Source: Gammaproteobacteria bacterium
GTDB taxonomy: Bacteria; Pseudomonadota; Gammaproteobacteria; UBA5335; SLRW01
NCBI GenBank assembly: GCA_007130745.1
Contig: SLRW01000005.1
Location: 1 to 42,152 of the forward strand
Direction of reading: 5' to 3'
Length of the DNA stretch: 42,152 nucleotides
Below, one piece after another: positions 7,683 through 15,339 of the stretch. The notes below the pieces were generated by a model. The model worked only from the letters and a program-made list of their open reading frames with translations. It was not told the DNA's origin and ran no database searches. The stretch's first letter is position 1; the number at the start of each line of letters is the position of its first letter. Position numbers and translations under genes: made by a program.

Positions 7683-9182
7683 ATGAGCGAAGAACACGAA
7701 GAACACCGGCTGATTGCCCAGCGGCGCGAAAAACTGGATCGTCTGCGTGAGCAGGACCAGGCCTTTCCCAACGATTTCCGGCGAGATTCAGTGGCTGATG
7801 AGCTGCAGGGAATGTATGGGCAGCGCAGTGGCGAGTCGCTGGAAGCCGAAGGCATCCGGGTGCGGGTAGCGGGCCGCTTGATGGCCAAGCGGGTGATGGG
7901 CAAGGCCAGTTTTGCCCAGGTCCAGGATCATTCCGGTCGTCTGCAATTGTTCCTGGAGCGCGATGCTCTGGCGGAAGGTGTTTACGCCGAATTCAAGAGC
8001 TGGGACGTGGGTGATATTGTTGGCGCCGAGGGCACGCTGTTTCGTACTAAAACCGGCGAGCTGACGGTACGCGTTGAACGGCTGCGCTTGCTGGTCAAGT
8101 CCCTGCGCCCGCTGCCGGAGAAGTTTCACGGCCTCAGTGATCAGGAAATGCGCTATCGCCAGCGTTACGTGGACCTGATCATGAACCCGGAGGTAGTTGG
8201 GGTATTCCGCCAGCGTGCGCGGATTGTGCAGCTGGTGCGTGATTTCATGAACGGCATGGGTTTTCTGGAAGTGGAAACACCCATGATGCAGCCCATTCCC
8301 GGCGGCGCCCAGGCGCGCCCCTTTGTGACCCACCACAATGCTCTGGACATGGACCTGTATCTGAGGGTGGCGCCGGAACTGTATCTCAAGCGGCTGGTGG
8401 TGGGAGGCTTCGAGCGGGTTTACGAGATCAACCGCAGCTTTCGCAACGAGGGCGTATCCACCCGGCACAATCCCGAGTTCACGATGCTCGAGCTGTATCA
8501 GGCCTATGCCGGCTACACGGATATGATGGATCTGACCGAGCGCCTGCTGCGTACGTTGGTTGAGATGCTCTACGGTGACACCAAACTGAACTGGCTGGGC
8601 CAGCAGTACGATTTTTCGGGTACTTTTGCTCGCGTGAGTGTGGAACAGGCGCTGCTCGACAGTGACGCCGGGATTGACCCGGAGCGCTTGCGTGATGAAG
8701 CGCACCTGTGCGAGCGGTGTCAGCACCACGGTATCGAGGTGCAGTCCGAATGGGGGGCGGGAAAGCTGCAGCTGGAGCTGTTCGAGAAGCTGGTCGAGAG
8801 CACCCTTGAACAGCCGGTGTTCATCACTGACTATCCCACCGAGGTTTCACCGCTGGCGCGACGGCGTGATGATGACCCCTTTCTTGTCGAGCGCTTCGAG
8901 TTCTTCGTCGGCGGCCGCGAGATTGCCAACGGTTTCTCCGAACTCAACGATGCCGAGGATCAGGCCGAGCGCTTTCGTGAGCAGGCCCGCAGCAAGGAAG
9001 CCGGCGACGAAGAGGCAATGTTCTTTGATGCCGACTATGTGCGCGCGCTGGAATACGGCATGCCACCCACCGCCGGGCAGGGGATTGGTCTTGACCGCCT
9101 GGTGATGTTGCTGACTGACACGGCGTCCATTCGTGACGTGTTGTTGTTTCCGTTGATGCGCCCGGAGGCAGAAAGCGATTGA
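7683..9182 (+). CDS. lysS: Lysyl-tRNA synthetase, class II
   Basis: Charges tRNA-Lys in the cytoplasm. The 499-residue protein has the N-terminal OB-fold anticodon-binding domain (RVRVAGRLMAKRVMGKASFAQVQD, about residues 59-140). The class II catalytic core follows: motif 1 around FMNGMGFLEVETPMM, motif 2 FERVYEINRSFRNEGVSTRHNPEFT, and motif 3 GIGLDRLVMLLTD near the C-terminus. Length is as for E. coli LysS (505). It starts at ATG 7683 with an AGAGGCGAT leader. It follows prfB, the conserved prfB-lysS pair, and converges on ygfZ with one base between the two stop codons. Confidence 0.97.
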   Translation: MSEEHEEHRLIAQRREKLDRLREQDQAFPNDFRRDSVADELQGMYGQRSGESLEAEGIRVRVAGRLMAKRVMGKASFAQVQDHSGRLQLFLERDALAEGVYAEFKSWDVGDIVGAEGTLFRTKTGELTVRVERLRLLVKSLRPLPEKFHGLSDQEMRYRQRYVDLIMNPEVVGVFRQRARIVQLVRDFMNGMGFLEVETPMMQPIPGGAQARPFVTHHNALDMDLYLRVAPELYLKRLVVGGFERVYEINRSFRNEGVSTRHNPEFTMLELYQAYAGYTDMMDLTERLLRTLVEMLYGDTKLNWLGQQYDFSGTFARVSVEQALLDSDAGIDPERLRDEAHLCERCQHHGIEVQSEWGAGKLQLELFEKLVESTLEQPVFITDYPTEVSPLARRRDDDPFLVERFEFFVGGREIANGFSELNDAEDQAERFREQARSKEAGDEEAMFFDADYVRALEYGMPPTAGQGIGLDRLVMLLTDTASIRDVLLFPLMRPEAESD

Positions 9183-9183
9183 T

Positions 9184-10245
9184 CTAGTCGGACTTGATCC
9201 CGGGCACTGCGTAGGGGAGTTCGCCGGGGGTGATTTCCGGCCCCTCGGCTGAATGAAGATGCAGTGGCGGGTTATCAAGTGCATCCAGGCGTACCACCAG
9301 CAGCAGTGACCAGGCGTTGTCGCCATCCGGGCGGGCATCAGCAATATGGCCAATGGCCTGGGCGCCGTCGCTGCTGAATATCGGGTCACCGGGTTCGGGG
9401 CGTTGCTGGTTCAGGCAGCGGGCGAGAATCATGCGCCGGTTGGGCCGGCCACGGTGTTGCAGACGGGCGATCACTTCCTGACCCGGGTAGCAGCCCTTGC
9501 GAAAGCTGATGCCGTCGAGCAGCTCCAGATTGACGCTCTGGCCCACGAACAGGCCGACGGTGGCCGGGTGGATCATCGGCAGCCCGGAGGCATGATCCAG
9601 CAGTTGCCATGCATCGCTGCCAACCGGCGCACCATGCACGTTGAGCTTCTCCCATACCTGCTTTGCGGCATCATTTTCGAGCAGCACTTCCAGGCGGGGT
9701 TGCGGGCCGGATATACGCAGTACGGGGTGCCCACCGCAGCGGCCTGTGGCATCAACCGGCTCGACTACGCTGTCACCCAGTGCCTCGCCCAGCAGGCGGA
9801 GTGCTTCGGGGCCGGAAACACCCAGCCGGATATAGCGGTTGGACAGATCGCTGATGGTCACCTTGGCACGCAATACGTATTTTTGCAGGTGTGCGATAGT
9901 GGGCTCCACCAGCACGCGGGGCAAGGACAGAGCCAGTGTGTCGGCATCAAGCCAAAACACCCGCACGATGGCCAACAATCGCCCTTTGGGGTCGCACAGG
10001 CCACCCAGGCGGCTCCGATTTTCGGACAACCCTGTGACATCGCAGGTCAGTTGGGAATGAAGAAAATCCCGTGCCTGTTCGCCGCTAACGCCAATCAGCC
10101 CGAGATGGGAGAGGTCGGCAAAGATATTGCCTGTATGCGCCATGCTGGCTTCCTGTACGGGCACACCAAAATGAAGCACTTCGCCGCTGTCCTGGTCGAA
10201 TTCGGCGCCGGCGTTGGCGAGAAAACCTTTCCATTCGGGTTGCAT
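9184..10245 (-). CDS. ygfZ: Folate-binding Fe-S/tRNA-modification protein YgfZ
   Basis: A 353-residue GcvT-fold protein. The diagnostic YgfZ motif KGCYPGQEVIARLQHRG is present with Cys252. YgfZ binds tetrahydrofolate and supports the activity of certain Fe-S enzymes, including the radical SAM tRNA thiomethylase MiaB. The N-terminal DLSHLGLIGVSGEQARDFLHSQLTCDV is also typical. It is divergent from the succinate dehydrogenase operon; in E. coli ygfZ likewise neighbours the SDH flavinylation factor gene sdhE, so an Fe-S/flavoenzyme maturation theme fits. ATG at 10245 is consistent with family length. Confidence 0.95.
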   Translation of the reverse strand: MQPEWKGFLANAGAEFDQDSGEVLHFGVPVQEASMAHTGNIFADLSHLGLIGVSGEQARDFLHSQLTCDVTGLSENRSRLGGLCDPKGRLLAIVRVFWLDADTLALSLPRVLVEPTIAHLQKYVLRAKVTISDLSNRYIRLGVSGPEALRLLGEALGDSVVEPVDATGRCGGHPVLRISGPQPRLEVLLENDAAKQVWEKLNVHGAPVGSDAWQLLDHASGLPMIHPATVGLFVGQSVNLELLDGISFRKGCYPGQEVIARLQHRGRPNRRMILARCLNQQRPEPGDPIFSSDGAQAIGHIADARPDGDNAWSLLLVVRLDALDNPPLHLHSAEGPEITPGELPYAVPGIKSD

Positions 10246-10365
10246 GTCCGGTCTCCGGAAGCGGCTGCGTGAAAAGTTCTGCGGAGTGCAATCTTACCCA
10301 CAGGTAAACGAGTAAATAAAGCCGTATTCAAGGCCGGTTCAAACGCCGTTTTTGCTGGCTGGCGC

Positions 10366-10394
10366 TTGCGTGATGGCCGCAGATTCAGTATAAA
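10366..10394 (+). promoter_or_regulatory. Sigma-70 type promoter for the sdh operon
   Basis: TTGCGT at 10366-10371 and TATAAA at 10389-10394 are separated by 17 bases. Transcription would start near 10401, about 24 bases before the SDHAF4-like ATG. It lies in the 179-base divergent gap with ygfZ and is the best plus-strand candidate there. Confidence 0.6.
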
Positions 10395-10424
10395 CGTGGC
10401 CTCTTCCTTGAGGCAGGGGCAGGC

Positions 10425-10601
10425 ATGCGCAAGCACGGCGACAACCCGGCTGACAAGCGCGTCCGGCAGGGCGACCCGGCGACCCGGTCTGCAGGTGATG
10501 CCGGCAATAGTCAGCTGCCACCCGAGTTTGGCGGCCCCGAGGGACCGGAACCTACGCGTTACGGTGACTGGGAGCGTCGGGGACGCTGCAGCGATTTCTG
10601 A
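10425..10601 (+). CDS. DUF1674/SDHAF4-like succinate dehydrogenase assembly factor
   Basis: A 58-residue gene read directly from the sequence, from ATG 10425 to TGA 10599-10601, preceded by GGCAGGGG. The C-terminal half contains PPEFGGPEGPEPTRYGDWERR followed by GRCSDF. This is the hallmark of DUF1674, the bacterial counterpart of eukaryotic SDHAF4. SDHAF4 binds the flavinylated SdhA subunit and promotes its joining to SdhB while limiting reactive oxygen. The N-terminal half is charged and probably disordered. It sits 96 bases before sdhC and downstream of the candidate promoter, so it is the first gene of the sdh operon. It is easily missed because of its size. Confidence 0.9.
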   Translation: MRKHGDNPADKRVRQGDPATRSAGDAGNSQLPPEFGGPEGPEPTRYGDWERRGRCSDF

Positions 10602-10697
10602 AACCGGGTTTGTCATCACCCGGCATTAATTCAGTGCGCACGTGCACGGGGGGTATGACCTCCGGTAGCGCGCGGATAATCAGCAGGAGAATACCTG

Positions 10698-11093
10698 ATG
10701 GCAGTAAATGATCGGCCATTGTCGCCGGCACTCCAGGTTTATCGTTGGCACCTGTTGATGGCGATGTCCATCCTGCATCGTGCCAGCGGGGTTTTACTGG
10801 CTCTGGGTGCCGTGGTGCTGGTGGTGTGGCTGCTGGCGCTGGCATCGGGCCCGGAAGCCTATGTCCGGGTGAGCGGGGTGATCGGCTCCGTGCCTGGCCA
10901 GGTTCTGCTCTTCGGCTGGTCCGCGGCGCTGTTCTATCATCTCTGCAACGGTATTCGGCATCTGTTCTGGGATGCGGGCAAGGGCTATGACTTGTCTGCG
11001 GCCTATGCCAGTGGCTATGCCGTACTTGCGGCCACGCTGATACTGACCCTGGCCGCCTGGGGTGGCGCCTGTCTGGTACTCGGGGGATCATGA
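10698..11093 (+). CDS. sdhC: Succinate dehydrogenase cytochrome b556 subunit
   Basis: Membrane anchor of complex II, binding heme b and ubiquinone together with SdhD. It is 131 residues with three transmembrane helices (about 30-50, 66-84, 105-127). The N-terminal PLSPALQVYRWHLLMAMSILHRASG carries the conserved quinone-site HRASG. Helix 2 is followed by YHLCNGIRHLFWD, which holds the heme-ligand His region. The start ATG has AGGAGA upstream. Its last codon overlaps sdhD by four bases (ATGA). Confidence 0.95.
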   Translation: MAVNDRPLSPALQVYRWHLLMAMSILHRASGVLLALGAVVLVVWLLALASGPEAYVRVSGVIGSVPGQVLLFGWSAALFYHLCNGIRHLFWDAGKGYDLSAAYASGYAVLAATLILTLAAWGGACLVLGGS

Positions 11094-11473
11094 TGGATAT
11101 GCGTAAACCTCTGGCCCGGGTAAGGGGCCTGGGTGCGGCCGGCGAGGGTGTCGGTCACTGGTGGGCCCAGCGGGTTACTGCGGCGGCGCTGGTGCCGCTG
11201 AGTTTGTGGTTTGTGATTTCCCTGGTGATGCTGGCGGGCGCGGATTATGCGGCGATGCATGCCTGGGTGGCGCAGCCCTGGGTCAGCGTGCTGCTGATTT
11301 TGTTCATTATTGCCACCTTGCATCACGCCCAGCTCGGTCTGCAGGTGGTAATCGAGGATTATGTGCCCACGCCGTTGCTCAGGATCGCTTCCATACTGCT
11401 GGTCAAGGCGGTGGCCGTAGTGCTTGTCATGGCCGGTGTGCTGGCCGTACTGCAAGTAGCCCTGGGAGGTTAG
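11090..11473 (+). CDS. sdhD: Succinate dehydrogenase hydrophobic membrane anchor subunit
   Basis: The second membrane anchor of complex II. It is 127 residues with three predicted transmembrane helices. The N-terminal RVRGLGAAGEGVGHWWAQRVTA and the loop LHHAQLGLQVVIEDYV are characteristic; the latter carries the conserved His and the quinone-site Asp-Tyr. It overlaps sdhC by four bases and ends three bases before the sdhA GTG, giving tight translational coupling. Confidence 0.95.
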   Translation: MMDMRKPLARVRGLGAAGEGVGHWWAQRVTAAALVPLSLWFVISLVMLAGADYAAMHAWVAQPWVSVLLILFIIATLHHAQLGLQVVIEDYVPTPLLRIASILLVKAVAVVLVMAGVLAVLQVALGG

Positions 11474-11476
11474 CGG

Positions 11477-13267
11477 GTGTCTGAGAGTTACCGGATTATC
11501 GAGCACGAATACGATGTGGTGGTGGTGGGTGCCGGTGGCGCCGGCCTGCGGGCCACGCTGGGCATGGCCGAAAAAGGGCTGTCCACGGCCTGCGTGACCA
11601 AGATCTTTCCCACCCGCAGCCATACCGTGGCCGCCCAGGGCGGCATGAGTGCCTCGCTCGCCAATATGGGAGAAGATGACTGGCGCTGGCATATGTACGA
11701 TACCGTCAAGGGCTCGGATTGGCTGGGTGATCAGGATGCCATCGAGTATATGTGCCGCGAAGCGGTGCCGGCGGTGGTGGAACTCGAACACTACGGTGTG
11801 CCTTTCTCGCGCACCGAGCAAGGGCGTATCTACCAGCGGCCCTTTGGCGGGATGACTACCCATTATGGCAAGGGTACCGCCCAGCGCACCTGTGCCGCGG
11901 CTGACCGCACCGGCCACGCTATTTTGCACACGCTTTACCAGCAGGCTTTGCGCAACCGGGCTGAATTTTTTGTAGAGTATTTTGCGCTTGACCTGATCAT
12001 GGATGACGACGGGGTGTGCCGGGGTGTGACGGCCTGGAATCTTGCCGACGGCAGCATCCATCGTTTCCGTGCTCACATGGTGGTGCTGGCTACGGGGGGC
12101 TACGGCCGGACCTATTTCTCGGCGACTTCGGCGCACACCTGTACCGGTGACGGCAACGGCATGGTGCTGCGCGCCGGTTTGCCCCTGCAGGACATGGAAT
12201 TCGTCCAGTTTCATCCAACCGGTGTGTATGGCGCCGGCTGTCTGATTACCGAGGGTGTGCGTGGTGAGGGTGGCTATCTCACCAACAGTGAGGGTGAGCG
12301 CTTTATGGAGCGCTATGCGCCCAATGCCCGTGACCTGGCCTCACGCGACGTGGTCAGCCGCGCTATGACCATAGAGATTCGCGAGGGCCGTGGTGTGGGA
12401 CCGGACAAGGATCATATCCATCTGCATCTGGAGCATCTGGGTGCCGATGTGATCAATTCCCGTTTGCCGGGGATTGCTGAAACGGCGCGTATCTTCTCCG
12501 GGGTTGACGTCACTCGTGATCCCATCCCGGTGCTGCCTACGGTGCACTACAATATGGGCGGCATTCCCACCAATTATCATGGCGAAGTGGTGACCCTGAA
12601 AGGGGATGATCCGGACCATGTGGTTCCGGGGCTGATGGCGATTGGTGAGGCGGCCTGCGTGTCGGTGCACGGCGCCAATCGCCTGGGCTCTAACTCGCTG
12701 CTGGATATTGTGGTATTTGGTCGTGCTGCAGCTATTCGTTGCGCCGAGTTAATCAAGCCCGGGCAGTCGCATCCGCCGCTCACCGGCGATGATGCCGAGC
12801 GTGGCGTCGCGCGCCTGGATCGGTTGCGTAACGCCAGTGGTAGCGAGCCGACCGCAGCCATTCGCGAGCGTATGCAGAAGGTGATGCAGAGTGATGCCGC
12901 AGTGTTTCGCACCGGCGACACCCTGGCTGAAGGGCAGCAGCGTATTGATGAGGTCTATGCCAGCTTTGCTGATGTCGGGGTGACGGATCGTTCATTGATC
13001 TGGAACAGCGACCTGGTGGAAACACTGGAACTGGAGAATCTGCTGGGTAATGCCGTGGCTACCATGCATGCGGCAGCCAATCGCACCGAGAGCCGGGGTG
13101 GGCATGCCCGCGAGGATTACCCTGATCGCGATGACGACAACTGGCTCAAGCACACGCTGTCGTGGGTAGATGACGCGGGCAAGGTCCGGTTCGACTATAG
13201 ACCGGTACATATGTATACGCTCACCGATGAGGTCGAGGTGATTCCGCCCAAGGAGCGTGTTTACTGA
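11477..13267 (+). CDS. sdhA: Succinate dehydrogenase flavoprotein subunit
   Basis: Oxidises succinate to fumarate on a covalently bound FAD at the cytoplasmic face of the inner membrane. It is 596 residues. The dinucleotide-binding motif VVVVGAGGAGLRATLGMAEKG is followed by TRSHTVAAQGG, where His49 is the flavinylation site. Substrate-site segments include HPTGVYGAGCLITEGVRGEGG and HGANRLGSNSLLD, and the C-terminal domain ends with VDDAGKVRFDYRPVHM. It starts at GTG 11477 with GGGAGG upstream. Maturation factors are encoded on both sides of the structural genes (the DUF1674 gene and sdhE). Confidence 0.97.
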   Translation: MSESYRIIEHEYDVVVVGAGGAGLRATLGMAEKGLSTACVTKIFPTRSHTVAAQGGMSASLANMGEDDWRWHMYDTVKGSDWLGDQDAIEYMCREAVPAVVELEHYGVPFSRTEQGRIYQRPFGGMTTHYGKGTAQRTCAAADRTGHAILHTLYQQALRNRAEFFVEYFALDLIMDDDGVCRGVTAWNLADGSIHRFRAHMVVLATGGYGRTYFSATSAHTCTGDGNGMVLRAGLPLQDMEFVQFHPTGVYGAGCLITEGVRGEGGYLTNSEGERFMERYAPNARDLASRDVVSRAMTIEIREGRGVGPDKDHIHLHLEHLGADVINSRLPGIAETARIFSGVDVTRDPIPVLPTVHYNMGGIPTNYHGEVVTLKGDDPDHVVPGLMAIGEAACVSVHGANRLGSNSLLDIVVFGRAAAIRCAELIKPGQSHPPLTGDDAERGVARLDRLRNASGSEPTAAIRERMQKVMQSDAAVFRTGDTLAEGQQRIDEVYASFADVGVTDRSLIWNSDLVETLELENLLGNAVATMHAAANRTESRGGHAREDYPDRDDDNWLKHTLSWVDDAGKVRFDYRPVHMYTLTDEVEVIPPKERVY

Positions 13268-13276
13268 ATTGACGCG

Positions 13277-13325
13277 GAAGTCGCTCGGCGACTTCAGCAG
13301 TGGGGGTGGCAGCAGCGCCACCTCC
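13277..13325 (+). promoter_or_regulatory. Two tandem hairpins between sdhA and sdhB
   Basis: The first stem is perfect: 13277-13284 pairs with 13288-13295 over eight bases with a 3-base TCG loop. The second pairs 13302-13310 with 13317-13325 (nine pairs including one G-U) with a 6-base loop. The sdhB ribosome-binding site GAGGAG follows eight bases later. There is no T-run, so these are not terminators. They could protect or process the mRNA, or tune sdhB translation. Confidence 0.5.
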
Positions 13326-13345
13326 GGTAACGAGGAGATCCCGGT

Positions 13346-14125
13346 ATGGCGCAGTTCCGACTCCCGAAGAATTCCAGGATAGGCACGGGACGCGAGTTCC
13401 CGGCGCCGGAAGGAGCGCGTAACGTAAAGCGCTTCCGGATTTATCGCTATGATCCGGATAGTGGGGCTAACCCGGTGATGGACACCTATCACCTGGATCT
13501 GGACGATTGCGGGCCGATGGTGCTGGATGCGTTGATCAAGATCAAGAACGAGATTGATCCCACGCTGACTTTCCGCCGTTCCTGCCGCGAAGGTATTTGT
13601 GGCTCCTGTGCCATGAATATACAGGGTGGCAACACGCTGGCTTGCACCCAGGCGATCAGTGATTTCAGCGGGGATATCGGGATTTATCCGTTGCCCCACA
13701 TGTCCGTGGTCAAGGATCTGGTGCCGGACATGGAGCGTTTTTACGCCCAGTATGCGGCGGTGGAACCGTGGATGAAGACCGAAACGGCCACGCCGCCGGA
13801 TCGCGAGCGACTGCAGTCTCCTGAGGAGCGGGCGCGTCTGGATGGCCTTTACGAGTGCATTTTGTGCGCCTGTTGCTCTACCGCCTGCCCAAGTTACTGG
13901 TGGAACGGTGACCGTTATCTGGGACCGGCAGCGCTGCTACAGGCCTATCGCTGGATTGCCGACAGCCGAGATGAGGCCACTGGTGAGCGTCTGGATGCAC
14001 TGGAAGATCCCTTCAAGCTGTACCGTTGTCATACGATTATGAATTGCACCCGGACCTGTCCCAAGGGGCTCAATCCGGCGCGTGCCATCGGCGAAATCAA
14101 GAAGCTGATGGTGGAGCGGCGCTGA
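13346..14125 (+). CDS. sdhB: Succinate dehydrogenase iron-sulfur subunit
   Basis: Carries electrons from SdhA FAD to ubiquinone. The 259-residue protein has the 2Fe-2S set CREGICGSCAMN...C, the 4Fe-4S set CILCACCSTACPSYWW and the 3Fe-4S/second set CHTIMNCTRTCPKGLNP. About 25 residues precede the usual start of homology (VKRFRIYRYDP), as in the Pseudomonas-type longer form. ATG 13346 has GAGGAG upstream. sdhE follows 11 bases after the stop. Confidence 0.97.
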   Translation: MAQFRLPKNSRIGTGREFPAPEGARNVKRFRIYRYDPDSGANPVMDTYHLDLDDCGPMVLDALIKIKNEIDPTLTFRRSCREGICGSCAMNIQGGNTLACTQAISDFSGDIGIYPLPHMSVVKDLVPDMERFYAQYAAVEPWMKTETATPPDRERLQSPEERARLDGLYECILCACCSTACPSYWWNGDRYLGPAALLQAYRWIADSRDEATGERLDALEDPFKLYRCHTIMNCTRTCPKGLNPARAIGEIKKLMVERR

Positions 14126-14136
14126 GTCTGACGTTT

Positions 14137-14388
14137 ATGGATGCTGAACGGGAGCAGGCGCGCCTGCGCTGGATGTGCCGGCGAGGGATGAAAGAGCTCG
14201 ACCAGCTGCTGCTGGGTTTTTTCGATGCCCGCTATGCAACGCTTGAACCCTTAGCACGTCAGCGTTTCGCCGAATTGCTGGAATGGCAGGATCCGGAGCT
14301 GGCGGCACTGTTATTTGGGCGCATGGCGCCTCCGGACACGGAATGTGCGGATGTGGTACGGCAAATTCGAGAGTGCGCGCGTTTTTGA
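14137..14388 (+). CDS. sdhE: FAD assembly factor SdhE (SDHAF2-type)
   Basis: A protein of 83 residues that promotes covalent attachment of FAD to SdhA. The conserved RGxxE motif is present as RRGMKELD (residues 15-22). Further typical segments are LLLGFFDARY and FAELLEWQDPELAALLFGR. I take ATG 14137 (MDAEREQARLRWMCRRG) as the start; upstream codons in this frame lie inside sdhB and are unrelated. It overlaps the next gene (ygfX-like), the standard sdhE-ygfX (cptB-cptA) pair. Confidence 0.95.
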   Translation: MDAEREQARLRWMCRRGMKELDQLLLGFFDARYATLEPLARQRFAELLEWQDPELAALLFGRMAPPDTECADVVRQIRECARF

Positions 14389-14863
14389 GCCCCGGCCTTC
14401 CCGGCAGTTGCTGATCTCACTGACCCTGTTGTATGCAGCTACACTCGCGCTGGTGGTGTTGATGTTGCCATTGTGGCTGGCTCTGCCGCTGCTTGGGTTG
14501 TTGCTCTGGCGCGGCGGACGGGACTGGCAATGCCACTATGGCCACCGGCGCATCGTGCGACTGGTGGCAGGGGCGCCAGGGCGGTGGTTTGTACATCAGG
14601 CCGATGGTATCCGGCAGGAAGTGACTGTTGCCGCCGCCAGTGTGGTGCATAGTCGGCTTTTGATGCTGATGCTTGTAAATGCGAATGGATGGCGGGGGCC
14701 GCTGGTGCTGCCTCGTGATGCCCTGGCTGCCGAAGCACACCGGCGGCTGCGGGTGTTGTTGTGGTGCCGGGGCGAACCGGACACTCAGGAAGATGAGTTT
14801 GCCGGCGAGACACGCTGGTGGCGACAGTTCAGACTGCCACGCGGCAGTGCCGGCAGAGAGTGA
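14351..14863 (+). CDS. ygfX: YgfX/CptA-family membrane protein
   Basis: About 170 residues from ATG 14351 (MWYGKFESARVFEPRPSRQ), overlapping sdhE by 38 bases. It has two adjacent transmembrane segments near residues 20-55 (LISLTLLYAATLALVV and LPLWLALPLLGLLLW). A soluble domain with HRRIVRLVAGAPGRW...GWRGPLVLPRDAL follows, the usual YgfX architecture. In E. coli YgfX (CptA) was reported as a cytoskeleton-targeting toxin paired with SdhE (CptB), though that role is debated. It is longer than E. coli YgfX (135) by an acidic and basic C-terminal tail. The family call rests on topology, sdhE adjacency and weak sequence resemblance. Confidence 0.75.
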   Translation: MWYGKFESARVFEPRPSRQLLISLTLLYAATLALVVLMLPLWLALPLLGLLLWRGGRDWQCHYGHRRIVRLVAGAPGRWFVHQADGIRQEVTVAAASVVHSRLLMLMLVNANGWRGPLVLPRDALAAEAHRRLRVLLWCRGEPDTQEDEFAGETRWWRQFRLPRGSAGRE

Positions 14864-14873
14864 GGGGTAATCA

Positions 14874-15260
14874 ATGGAAGCACGGCTTGAGCGTATCGGC
14901 TTTTACGGGAGTCTGGGCTGGCTGGTTCTGGCCGGGCTCAGTCTGGTGATGCTTGTAGAGAGCGGCGCCCCGGCGGAGCTACCCGAACCCACCGCCTGGA
15001 CCTGGGCCAGTTATGGTTTGCTGGCCATTGCGATCGTGGTGGTGTATCCACTGATTATTTATGTTGCCGCAGCACCAACGCGCATTCCATGGTTAAGTCT
15101 GCTCATTAGTATGGTGCTGGTGGAAGGGGCGCGGATATTTGTGCCTGATCTGTTTGACTGGCGACTGGGATTGCACGGACTGGGGTTGTGCTTTGGCGTT
15201 TTTGCCGCCTGGCGCTTCAAGCTGTTGATGGATGCCAGAGGCGCACCCCCTTCAGCCTAG
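14874..15260 (+). CDS. Uncharacterised four-helix membrane protein at the end of the sdh operon
   Basis: A 128-residue protein I do not recognise. It has four hydrophobic segments at roughly 10-28, 44-67, 71-90 and 99-116. Charged loops carry an acidic N-terminal-proximal stretch (ESGAPAELPEP) and a Val-Asp/Phe-Asp-rich turn (FVPDLFDWRLGLHG). There are no cysteines suitable for Fe-S binding and no obvious catalytic motif. It starts ten bases after ygfX with GAGGGGT upstream and is followed by the operon terminator, so it should be co-expressed with sdhCDAB-sdhE-ygfX. A link to SDH or to YgfX is only inferred from position. Confidence 0.8.
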   Translation: MEARLERIGFYGSLGWLVLAGLSLVMLVESGAPAELPEPTAWTWASYGLLAIAIVVVYPLIIYVAAAPTRIPWLSLLISMVLVEGARIFVPDLFDWRLGLHGLGLCFGVFAAWRFKLLMDARGAPPSA

Positions 15261-15283
15261 CCGGGCGCCACATATGGAGACAT

Positions 15284-15318
15284 AAAAAAACCCCGCGCCA
15301 GATGCGCGGGGTTTTTTT
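15284..15318. terminator. Bidirectional Rho-independent terminator
   Basis: Seven A, then CCCCGCGC (15291-15298), a 5-base loop, GCGCGGGG (15304-15311) and seven T. It works on both strands and separates the sdh operon (plus) from the outer-membrane protein gene (minus), whose stop lies 22 bases beyond. Confidence 0.97.
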
Positions 15319-15339
15319 ATGGACGGTCTTGAATGCGGA

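Noticed and set aside
10095..10619. A 174-codon minus-strand frame across the ygfZ-sdh gap
   Set aside because: It overlaps the ygfZ start, the sdh promoter and the SDHAF4-like gene on the other strand, and has no family resemblance.
10675..10680. GATAAT as a second promoter just before sdhC
   Set aside because: There is no -35 at proper spacing, and a start from it would fall in or beyond the sdhC ribosome-binding site.
11015..12214. A 399-codon minus-strand frame opposite sdhD and sdhA
   Set aside because: It is antisense to SdhD/SdhA; the His/Gln/Arg-rich product is a codon shadow.
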